A stretch of DNA of 64,000 nucleotides from Bacteroides intestinalis. GTDB lineage: Bacteria; Bacteroidota; Bacteroidia; Bacteroidales; Bacteroidaceae. Location of the stretch: contig NZ_CABJDN010000003.1 of the NCBI RefSeq assembly GCF_902364365.1, forward strand, positions 496,001-560,000. The letters run 5' to 3'. Both the position numbers and the translations under genes were made by a program. This document shows, one piece after another, positions 1 through 6,909 of the stretch (position 1 is its first letter; each line of letters starts with the position of its first letter). Under the pieces are notes generated by a model. That model ran no database searches and was not told the DNA's origin. It saw nothing but the letters and a program-made list of their open reading frames with translations.

Positions 1-1
1 G

Positions 2-2044
2 ACTTCCTATCAATATATGTTGCAATATATGAAACTGGGTATGAAAGACCCGGAACGGCAGAAACTGTATCGTCAGCTATTGGCTGATACATGGGAGATT
101 GCCGACCAGACACGTATTGCATTATTAGATGAAATATCCACCCACTATTACCACTCCCTGCGCAGGAATCCCAACCAACTTCCGAAAGCTTATGACCTTT
201 CCGGCCAGCAAAAGATCCTGGAAGGCTTTGCAGATGAAATGGCTGTATCACAGTTAGCAAACTACCAAGGTTTGGACGCTATCCTGAGACGACATGAAGA
301 AACACATCAGGTGATGTTTCTTACTACCTGGAGCAACAGTGGTTGGACTTTGGAAGAATTTGCCCAGGCAGAAGATATGCTTCGTTCGGAGACATTGCCA
401 ACCAATGACTTATGCCTGTTTGTCAGTGCTGTCACACTCAGTTTAATGGAGTGTTTCGATGAGCGCAAAGTAAACTGGTTACTCGACGGGCTTCGCCATA
501 CCAATCCGCAAATCAATCAGAGAGCATTGGTAGGACTTGTTATTATCTTGCATCTCTATCCTTCACGCATTGCACTTTATCCGGAATTGGAAGCACGTAT
601 TTCTCTTTTCAGAGAAGACCCTAACTTCAGCAAACAGGTGAACCGTATTTATATCCAGCTACTTCGTAGCCAGGAAACGGAAAAGATCGACAGAAAGATG
701 CGGGAAGAAATCATTCCCGAAATGATGAAGAACGTGAATATCATGCGCAACATGAAGTTCGGTTTTGAAGAAACAGATGAAAACGACCGCAATCCCGACT
801 GGGAACAAGCTTTCGAGCAATCGGGTTTGGGAGATAAAATACGCGAGATGAACGATCTGCAACTGGAAGGAGCAGATGTCTATATGAGCACATTCGCACA
901 ACTCAAAGGGTATCCTTTCTTCCGCGAACCACATAACTGGTTCTACCCTTTCGACCGGATGCATTCCAGCATTATCCATCAGGTGGGTTTGAACCAAAGT
1001 GGTGAGAGTTCTGTCCTCTCTATCATCCTGCAATCAGGATTCTTCTGCAACAGTGATAAGTATTCATTTTGCTTCACCATTGCACAACTTCCGCAGGGAC
1101 AACGTGACATGATGCTAAACCAGATGACCCCTCAGGATCAAAGCGACTTTATGGAAGAAAAGAATAGTGCCAGTCTGAAACAATATGCTGAACGGCCTGA
1201 TGTTATCAGTAACCAGTACATTCACGATTTATACCGTTTCTTCAAACTTAGCCAACGCAGATTCGAGTTTCATAATATCTTCCAGCAAGAGATTGCTTTG
1301 CACAGCAACCCTCTACTGAAGGAATTGCTGAGTGCTCCCGAACTACTAATGGCCGTTGCCGACTTCCACTTCCGCAAAGAGCACCCTGCCGAAGCATTGG
1401 AACTCTACCGGATATTGATAGACCGGAAACAGGCCAATGCGGACGTCTTCCAGAAAACAGGCTTCTGCCTACAAAAGGTGAAATGCTATAAAGAAGCCAT
1501 AGATGCTTATCTGAAAGCCGATATGCTGAAGCCCGATCACCTGTGGACACTTCGCCACCTGGCTACCTGTTACCGCCAGATGAAGAATTTCGATGCAGCT
1601 TTGGAATACTATCACCGCGTAGAAGCCATTCAACCGGAAAATCGCAATGTATTGTTCTATACCGGTAGTTGCCTGGCAGAACAAAAAAGGTATGACGATG
1701 CCCTGCAATATTTCTTCAAGTTAGACTTCCTGGAAAACGACTGTATGAAGGCATGGCGCGGCATTGGCTGGTGTTCATTTGTCAGTGGTAAGCATGAACA
1801 GGCTATGAAGTATTATGATAAACTCCTTGCAGCCAAGCCACTTGCTACGGATTATCTCAATGCCGGACACGTGGCCTGGGTACTGGGAAACATAGAAAAA
1901 GCAGTCGGGCTATATGGCAAGGCCATGGCAGAAAGCGGAAGTAAAGATGCTTTCCTTGAAATATTCGACAGAGACCGGAGCAGTCTTCTCAAACAAGGTA
2001 TTGCAGGAGAAGAAATTCCATTAATGCTGGATATGATTGAATAA
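2..2044 (+). CDS. TPR-repeat protein (5' end outside window)
   Basis: Host gene. The frame is open to the first complete codon of the window (codons T-S-Y-Q-Y precede the first ATG at 17), so the true start is upstream. The first ~420 residues are helical without clear repeats. From about residue 430 to 650 there are consecutive 34-residue tetratricopeptide repeats with typical A-x-x-x-Y and P-x-x-x-x-A positions, a fold used for protein-protein contacts. No signal peptide can be judged because the N-terminus is missing. The stop lies 19 bp before the M28 peptidase gene on the same strand, so the two may be cotranscribed. Specific role unknown. Confidence 0.85.
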   Translation, partial: TSYQYMLQYMKLGMKDPERQKLYRQLLADTWEIADQTRIALLDEISTHYYHSLRRNPNQLPKAYDLSGQQKILEGFADEMAVSQLANYQGLDAILRRHEETHQVMFLTTWSNSGWTLEEFAQAEDMLRSETLPTNDLCLFVSAVTLSLMECFDERKVNWLLDGLRHTNPQINQRALVGLVIILHLYPSRIALYPELEARISLFREDPNFSKQVNRIYIQLLRSQETEKIDRKMREEIIPEMMKNVNIMRNMKFGFEETDENDRNPDWEQAFEQSGLGDKIREMNDLQLEGADVYMSTFAQLKGYPFFREPHNWFYPFDRMHSSIIHQVGLNQSGESSVLSIILQSGFFCNSDKYSFCFTIAQLPQGQRDMMLNQMTPQDQSDFMEEKNSASLKQYAERPDVISNQYIHDLYRFFKLSQRRFEFHNIFQQEIALHSNPLLKELLSAPELLMAVADFHFRKEHPAEALELYRILIDRKQANADVFQKTGFCLQKVKCYKEAIDAYLKADMLKPDHLWTLRHLATCYRQMKNFDAALEYYHRVEAIQPENRNVLFYTGSCLAEQKRYDDALQYFFKLDFLENDCMKAWRGIGWCSFVSGKHEQAMKYYDKLLAAKPLATDYLNAGHVAWVLGNIEKAVGLYGKAMAESGSKDAFLEIFDRDRSSLLKQGIAGEEIPLMLDMIE

Positions 2045-2063
2045 AGACATAAATAAGTAGCTA

Positions 2064-3062
2064 ATGAAGAAATACTGTATCTTGGCTGTATTCTGTTGCC
2101 TTAGCTATCTGGCTACAGCGCAAAGTCCTGTAGAGAAAGGACTGAAAAGCATAAACCGGACATCTGCCGAAGCATATATCGGTTTTCTGGCTCACGATGA
2201 ATTACAAGGGCGGGAAGCCGGATACCATGGTTCAAAGGTAGCTGCCCAATATATTGCTTCATTGCTTCAGGCTATGGGAATACAACCGTTGGGAGATAGC
2301 TATTTTCAACCTTTTGAAGCATACAGAAGAGAACGCCAGAAAAGGGGAAGGTTGGAAGTACACCCCGATTCAATAACCATATTCAAAAGAGAAGTACATC
2401 AGAAGCTCTCTATGGCAAATGTACTGGGAATGATCCCCGGTAAAAACACCAGTGAGTACGCTATTGTCGGTGCGCACTTTGATCATTTGGGAATAGATCC
2501 TGCTCTTGAAGGTGATCAGATTTATAATGGTGCTGATGATAATGCTTCCGGTGTATCAGCCGTTCTGCAAATAGCCAGAGCGTTCATTGTCAGCGGCAAG
2601 CAACCGGAACGAAATATTATTTTTGCCTTCTGGGACGGTGAGGAGAAAGGATTGCTGGGTTCCAGATACTTTGTACAAACCTGTCCGTTCATTTCGCAGA
2701 TCAAAGGATATCTGAACTTCGACATGATAGGCCGTAATAATAAGCCGCAACAACCCATGCATGTAGTTTATTTCTATACGGAGGCCAATCCGACTTTTGG
2801 AAAATGGCTAAAAGAAGATATAAAGAAATACAACCTCCAACTGGACCCCGACTATCGTCCATGGGATAATCCCATAGGCGGTAGTGATAACGGTTCTTTT
2901 GCCAAAGCGGGAGTTCCTATTATCTGGTATCATACAGATGGGCACCCGGATTACCATCAACCCTCCGATCATACAGACAAACTGAATTGGGAGAAGATAG
3001 TGGAGATAACCAAAGCATCCTTTCTGAATGCCTGGAATCTGGCAAACGAGAAGGAGTATTGA
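2064..3062 (+). CDS. Secreted M28-family zinc metallopeptidase
   Basis: 332 aa with an N-terminal signal peptide (hydrophobic core to ~residue 18, cleavage likely before Gln20), so exported to the periplasm or cell surface. The M28 aminopeptidase fold is clear. Zinc ligands are His138 in GAHFDH, Asp158 in GADDN, Glu194 after the catalytic Glu193 in DGEEKGLLGS, Asp220 in NFDMIGR, and His298 in DYHQPSD. Related proteins remove N-terminal residues from peptides; glutaminyl cyclases share the fold, so aminopeptidase activity is inferred. Last host gene before the prophage. Its stop codon is one base from the relic of the original maf 3' end, so M28 and maf were tightly convergent before integration. 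Confidence 0.93.
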   Translation: MKKYCILAVFCCLSYLATAQSPVEKGLKSINRTSAEAYIGFLAHDELQGREAGYHGSKVAAQYIASLLQAMGIQPLGDSYFQPFEAYRRERQKRGRLEVHPDSITIFKREVHQKLSMANVLGMIPGKNTSEYAIVGAHFDHLGIDPALEGDQIYNGADDNASGVSAVLQIARAFIVSGKQPERNIIFAFWDGEEKGLLGSRYFVQTCPFISQIKGYLNFDMIGRNNKPQQPMHVVYFYTEANPTFGKWLKEDIKKYNLQLDPDYRPWDNPIGGSDNGSFAKAGVPIIWYHTDGHPDYHQPSDHTDKLNWEKIVEITKASFLNAWNLANEKEY

Positions 3063-3063
3063 A

Positions 3064-3119
3064 CTATACTTTCAGTAATTCCCTGTACAATTTCTGTACA
3101 GGAAGCCCCATGATATTAT
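3064..3119 (-). pseudogene. Relic of the original chromosomal maf 3' end
   Basis: Read on the minus strand in maf frame this encodes NIMGLPVQ followed by KLYRELLKV and a stop. The present maf gene at the right junction encodes NIMGLPVQ followed by RIYNELKRL and a stop. The first part is the shared att core; the remainder is the displaced chromosomal C-terminus, left behind when the phage integrated. Both versions end after the same number of codons, which identifies the host attB as the 3' coding end of maf. Confidence 0.9.
3095..3119. other. attL core (25 bp)
   Basis: Identical over 25 bp to 61909-61933; the bases immediately outside differ. It is the left crossover region of the prophage, within codons for NIMGLPVQ of maf. 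Confidence 0.93.
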
Positions 3120-3184
3120 TATGAGACACATAACATTATAACAAGCTATAAAACAAAGATATACATCACAATAAAAACATCTTA

Positions 3185-3203
3185 GTAAAACAGTTGTAAA
3201 ACA
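3185..3203. repeat. Putative integrase arm-type site, left arm
   Basis: The 19-bp sequence matches 61779-61797 at 18 positions (two GTAAAACA units per copy, one base different between copies). One copy lies on each phage arm of the attachment region, the arrangement expected for arm-type binding sites of a tyrosine integrase. Confidence 0.5.
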
Positions 3204-3266
3204 AACATTATAATTAGAGATTTTACGCTATTTTCATCATGATTGTATTCCATATTGTTTTGGGAG

Positions 3267-3274
3267 CAAAGATA
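3267..3274 (-). promoter_or_regulatory. Promoter -7 element (TATCTTTG), reading towards attL
   Basis: TATCTTTG on the minus strand matches the Bacteroidetes TAnnTTTG element exactly. In the prophage it points into the maf relic and antisense to M28. In the excised circle it would read across attP towards the integrase. The 3063-3402 gap (340 bp) holds only the relic, attL, the arm-site copy, this element and a terminator. Confidence 0.4.
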
Positions 3275-3329
3275 AATCATAGAAAGGAAAAGGTAGCCTA
3301 TTCTGCTTCATTTTTAACACTTGAACAAG

Positions 3330-3358
3330 AAAAAGCCCCGACCGTCACCAGCCGAGGC
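3330..3358 (-). terminator. Intrinsic terminator of the late/lysis operon
   Basis: On the minus strand a 7-bp GC-rich stem (GCCTCGG paired with TCGGGGC, two G-U pairs) is followed by TTTTT. It lies 45 bp beyond the stop of the last lysis gene and would end the leftward late transcript before attL. Confidence 0.75.
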
Positions 3359-3402
3359 CCAAATTCATCAATGACGAATTACTTCTACTTCTTTATAACA
3401 TG

Positions 3403-3855
3403 TTACCACAGAAAAAGGTTGTAGCTAACACCTACACCGGCATATATTCCAGATGGATAGCCATAGCCGACTTGCATCCCCAATCCCCAGCGTTTCTTTC
3501 TAGGTGTGATAGTATGGTAAATATCATTCGTCACCGTCTGATATACAGTCTTTGGAAATATCTGCAAACTATCAAGCCTCGGACGATAACCACTCACCCA
3601 TGCCCGGTAAAGACTATCCTCATAATAAGCCTGCTCACGATGAACAACAGTGTCACCAATACGAATAGTATCTGTTAGCTGGAAAACTAACAGAGGTGCC
3701 ATAGGTGCAGAGATAAGCAAAGTATCAACCTTGACTACTGTATTTACCTTCGTTTCGGTACGTATTTCTGCCGGCAAAGGCTCGTGCGGACGGAACCAAA
3801 CAGCCACACAAGCCACAGCCAGCAATATTACTAATATCCAAGGTAGCTTTTTCAT
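3403..3855 (-). CDS. Lysis-cassette envelope protein (DUF6808-like, possible spanin-like)
   Basis: 150 aa. Residues 5-22 form one N-terminal membrane segment. Residues ~28-110 are a polar periplasmic stretch rich in short strand-like T-V repeats. The C-terminus is a Gly/Tyr-rich amphipathic stretch ending in Leu-Trp, which resembles the last strands of an outer-membrane barrel. It overlaps the endolysin stop by 4 bp and is the last gene of the leftward late operon. Similar proteins are common beside M15 lysins in Bacteroides prophages (DUF6808 is my best family guess). A role in outer-membrane disruption is inference from position and topology only. Confidence 0.6.
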   Translation of the reverse strand: MKKLPWILVILLAVACVAVWFRPHEPLPAEIRTETKVNTVVKVDTLLISAPMAPLLVFQLTDTIRIGDTVVHREQAYYEDSLYRAWVSGYRPRLDSLQIFPKTVYQTVTNDIYHTITPRKKRWGLGMQVGYGYPSGIYAGVGVSYNLFLW

Positions 3856-4250
3856 AGAGCAAGCACTTGTTTACGGTTTGCCCCTTCACGATAGCTCACG
3901 TGTACCCAAGCAAAGTTCTTCTCGTCAATGAGCTGGTCAAAAGGGAGCCCCAGCGATTGAATCAGATAAAACAGCCTTTTGTTTTCCTTCGGACTTCCAC
4001 CGGTTATATCTGCCGCCCGTCCAGTCATGTGGTCGCTCGTAGCTGAACCTTTCACGGCTTTATTGAGTGCCGGGCAACGGAAACCACTGTTCACAGTGAT
4101 TGGCTTACTGTATGCCTCCCGTAATGGGTCCAGTACGTTATCTACTAATGCAGTCATATTGACTACATGTTCCTTCTTACACCGGTTATCAATACCTAAC
4201 CGGTCGGCTGTATCTGACTTGCAGAGTTCAGCAATTGTAAAGTAGTTCAT
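3852..4250 (-). CDS. M15-family endolysin (D-Ala-D-Ala carboxypeptidase-type)
   Basis: 132 aa single-domain peptidase M15A, about the usual size for such phage lysins. The zinc site is visible as His74-x6-Asp81 in SDHMTGRAAD and His117 in WVHVSY, with Glu110 a likely catalytic acid. It hydrolyses peptide bonds of the peptidoglycan stem or cross-bridge to release virions. There is no signal peptide, so it depends on the holin encoded just upstream. The start overlaps the holin stop by 4 bp, which implies translational coupling. Confidence 0.9.
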   Translation of the reverse strand: MNYFTIAELCKSDTADRLGIDNRCKKEHVVNMTALVDNVLDPLREAYSKPITVNSGFRCPALNKAVKGSATSDHMTGRAADITGGSPKENKRLFYLIQSLGLPFDQLIDEKNFAWVHVSYREGANRKQVLAL

Positions 4251-4741
4251 TTTTCTTCCTCCTTATCAATTTCGTTTTCAATTCTTTCAATAACCCCCTG
4301 GACATGTGAGGGCATCGCACGTTTGAATTCAAATCTAATCAAGTGATAGATTATCCGGAATGCTTTATTCTTTGGGTATGCCATAATCAGGTTCTTGAAT
4401 GCATTCTGTAAATACACGTATGAGAAGACGTACGTAATAGTCTTTATCACAATGAAAGCACTCTCCCCATCCCCTATCGAGTTCATAAAGATAAATACCA
4501 CTTCAATAATAACCAAGTACAAAAGCAGCTCTGCCAATGCATTTTTAAACTTCCCCCAAGAGAAATTTTTGCACCGAACAATACTCACGCCATCGGCACG
4601 CATACCGCACCAGATATTAAAGGCAAACATCACTGCCAAAGCTATAAGGAAGCCTTTGGTGGGTGTCAGATACGCTAACATCGAACTAAATAACGACACG
4701 CATATCACCCGAATTTGGTCTAATGTCAATAATCTATCCAT
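4247..4741 (-). CDS. Phage holin, three membrane segments
   Basis: 164 aa from the ATG at 4741; a TTG two codons upstream is a less likely start. Hydrophobic segments lie at about residues 12-27, 31-47 and 71-90, followed by a weaker amphipathic one and a charged Lys/Glu-rich C-terminus. This is the topology of the Bacteroides phage-holin families. It would permeabilise the inner membrane to release the M15 lysin encoded directly downstream with a 4-bp overlap. Confidence 0.8.
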   Translation of the reverse strand: MDRLLTLDQIRVICVSLFSSMLAYLTPTKGFLIALAVMFAFNIWCGMRADGVSIVRCKNFSWGKFKNALAELLLYLVIIEVVFIFMNSIGDGESAFIVIKTITYVFSYVYLQNAFKNLIMAYPKNKAFRIIYHLIRFEFKRAMPSHVQGVIERIENEIDKEEEK

Positions 4742-4768
4742 TCTCAAATATTATCTAATTATTAATAT

Positions 4769-4853
4769 TATCTTTGCAACATGACCGTTAAGGTCACATA
4801 GTAGTTTTGTTCATCCCGCCCAGCTTGAGAAAGTAGGACGGGAATTTTTATAT
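4769..4853 (+). ncRNA. Candidate small RNA opposite the lysis operon
   Basis: On the plus strand a perfect -7 element (TATCTTTG, 4769-4776) is followed by a short hairpin (TGACC-GTTAA-GGTCA), then a terminator-like stem (4813-4845, 8 bp with two single-A bulges) ending in ATTTTTA. The predicted RNA starts near 4783 and ends near 4851, about 70 nt. It lies between the holin gene and its upstream neighbour, both on the other strand, and contains only a six-codon ORF. It could be an antisense or regulatory RNA, or the hairpins could instead act on the leftward message. Confidence 0.4.
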
Positions 4854-5330
4854 CAGGACAATCAACACCCCTGCATACGCACATACGAATGCCGCCATCT
4901 CCACCCAGAACAACCACTTGCGGTATTTGAGCATGACAATCCCGGCAACTGGAAAAGTAGTAGCAGGCAGCCACCACATTTCTGACAGACAGAGCCAGAG
5001 GATAGCCGCAATGCCGCTGATGGCGGTTCCGGTATAGTGCACCCTGCCTTGGAACTCCTCCTTAAACAACGGTGCAGAACCTACGAACATGAGTCCTCCA
5101 CATGAGAGGAATGCGAGGAACTGCAAGTTCCCGGAAGAGCACTCCAGCCACACCGGCATCAAGAGCATGGCAGGAATAATCATAGCCATTTGGAACAACC
5201 ATGCCGGACGGTTCCGCTTTTTCAACTGATAATAAGTATCAGAGAGTGACCAAGGCACTCCACACACTCTCACCGCATACACTATGTACATAGTGAGGAA
5301 TATCAACGATATAAGGTATAAGTAAATCAT
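4848..5330 (-). CDS. Multi-pass membrane protein of the lysis region
   Basis: 160 aa with about five hydrophobic segments (residues 2-22, 45-62, 70-88, 100-118, 135-159) separated by short basic loops. It lies directly after the DUF4376 gene (4-bp gap) and before the holin. Size, topology and position would suit a second holin, an antiholin or an envelope-modifying protein. I do not recognise the family. Confidence 0.65.
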   Translation of the reverse strand: MIYLYLISLIFLTMYIVYAVRVCGVPWSLSDTYYQLKKRNRPAWLFQMAMIIPAMLLMPVWLECSSGNLQFLAFLSCGGLMFVGSAPLFKEEFQGRVHYTGTAISGIAAILWLCLSEMWWLPATTFPVAGIVMLKYRKWLFWVEMAAFVCAYAGVLIVLI

Positions 5331-5334
5331 ATCA

Positions 5335-5925
5335 TTATTGATTAAGGTTAAACACTAATTTATCAGGATAGCCGGAAGTATAGTCGTAGGCTTCTACCTC
5401 TTCTTTCGTGGCAAGTGCTTTGACAGCAGCTATGTGCTCCTGCGTAGCATTGTAGGAATCCAGAGCATAGAGTTCCAAAGCAGCAAGCATCTGCAAGGCA
5501 AGAGGAATAGGTATCACGTACTTCATCGCATCATGCCATAACACAGTCGTTTCTTTCCCTGCTGTCTGCTCGATAGTGATTGAATTTACAAGACCGACAC
5601 GCGTATCTTTATCAAGCCACATCCGCTTTCCGCCCAACAAGAACTGATTAACAGCATCCGATTGGTCATACTCGGTTATCTGAGAGATTTTCAGGCTTTT
5701 CACTTCTTCGATTGTAGGTTCATAGGGAGACCTTAGCACACAATCAAACACTTCTTTTATAGAAGCTGACGAATTAGCATTATAGAACGCTTCTTGTTCC
5801 TCGTTTAGTTTAACCCACTTACCATCAAGGTAATCTTCATAGGTTGTACCTACTTCATAGTTATCATCAAGCTCAAAATCGAGGTTAATAACTTTACTTA
5901 CTGAATCGATATTTACATATAACAT
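5335..5925 (-). CDS. DUF4376-like tail-fibre-associated protein
   Basis: 196 aa. The first ~60 residues are acidic and variable. From ~80 to 190 the sequence follows the DUF4376 pattern: MWLDKDTRVGLVNSI, then LALQMLAALELYALDSYN, then an acidic YDYTSGYPDKL end. Proteins with this domain sit beside tail-fibre genes and may be chaperones or fibre-cap proteins; that function is not proven. It follows the propeller protein gene closely. Confidence 0.7.
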   Translation of the reverse strand: MLYVNIDSVSKVINLDFELDDNYEVGTTYEDYLDGKWVKLNEEQEAFYNANSSASIKEVFDCVLRSPYEPTIEEVKSLKISQITEYDQSDAVNQFLLGGKRMWLDKDTRVGLVNSITIEQTAGKETTVLWHDAMKYVIPIPLALQMLAALELYALDSYNATQEHIAAVKALATKEEVEAYDYTSGYPDKLVFNLNQ

Positions 5926-5941
5926 AATCTCTGTTTTTAAA

Positions 5942-6904
5942 TTACTTACTTATTGCAATCATATAAGAACTATTAATCCCAGATAGTGCCAATGAAAAAG
6001 TGTTCCCATAATCAGCAGACCTATATAATGCAGAACCATTTATACAATAAATATATTTACCATTGGAGGACATTACAAACTGGGTTGCATCATCCATACC
6101 AACCAGTCTGGTAAAACTCCTACCAAAATCGCGGGATATCCAATTTCCTTGACTACTACCATATATCAGTATAATATACTTTCCTGTATGGGACACACAT
6201 ATCTGAGTGGGTATATAGTAGTTATTAATCTCAGCTACAGAAATCCGGTCTACTGTATCCCAATCATCACAATGTACCCTAAAGATGCCATTATAATCAA
6301 GAGAAGCACTTTTAAAAGAATAGAAGATATACTTACCATCACCACTCATCACCATATCATTTAATTTATTACTAGTTGAATATGGGTACTCTATTTGTTT
6401 TGACAGTTTCAAAGTCAAACTATAATCATTAGAACCATGCATAAATGAATCCCCGGCAATTACTATATATCTGCCATTCCTTGATACAGCTAATTTATGC
6501 ATTTTATAATCAACATTTAACCAGTTTCCCTCAATGATAGTGTTCGTTTGAATATCAATTTTACGTAAATATTGATATTCACCTAATACAAACAGGGTGT
6601 TTCCGTCTTTAGTAATATCCATCCCTGTTATATCTTCAAATAAAGTATTGGGTTTAATGAGATTAGTGGTAACCAAACCATCTCTCGAAACATATATATT
6701 ATTTATACTACCGCGAGTAGCTACAAATACATCACCTGTATCCTCTAATATAGCAACTGATGCAGACAGATAGATAAAATTACATTTCTTCTCAGTAAAG
6801 CTCAGACCATAATCTGTAGAAAAGAATTGTTTACCCATATATATGGCTGCTACATATTTCCCACTTTTAACGCCTGAATCCGCTCTTCTTTGTATAATAC
6901 TCAT
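5942..6904 (-). CDS. Beta-propeller (BNR-like repeat) tail protein
   Basis: 320 aa from the ATG at 6904, chosen because the upstream extension overlaps the fibre gene. At least six repeats of the form S-x-x-GKYI followed by S-x-D-xG-x-(S/T)F occur, for example GKYVAAI...STDYG near the start and GKYIYCI...SADYGNTF near residue 290. These resemble BNR/Asp-box blades of a propeller. No sialidase catalytic set (Arg triad, Tyr) is evident, so a carbohydrate-binding role at the tail tip is more likely than hydrolysis. The start is 5 bp after the collagen-like fibre stop, so it is probably part of the same adsorption apparatus. It is more AT-rich than its neighbours. Confidence 0.7.
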   Translation of the reverse strand: MSIIQRRADSGVKSGKYVAAIYMGKQFFSTDYGLSFTEKKCNFIYLSASVAILEDTGDVFVATRGSINNIYVSRDGLVTTNLIKPNTLFEDITGMDITKDGNTLFVLGEYQYLRKIDIQTNTIIEGNWLNVDYKMHKLAVSRNGRYIVIAGDSFMHGSNDYSLTLKLSKQIEYPYSTSNKLNDMVMSGDGKYIFYSFKSASLDYNGIFRVHCDDWDTVDRISVAEINNYYIPTQICVSHTGKYIILIYGSSQGNWISRDFGRSFTRLVGMDDATQFVMSSNGKYIYCINGSALYRSADYGNTFSLALSGINSSYMIAISK

Positions 6905-6909
6905 AATCG

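Noticed and set aside
3239..3931. Plus-strand ORFs over the lysis genes and attL arm
   Set aside because: They run antisense to the spanin-like and endolysin genes and have no ribosome-binding context.
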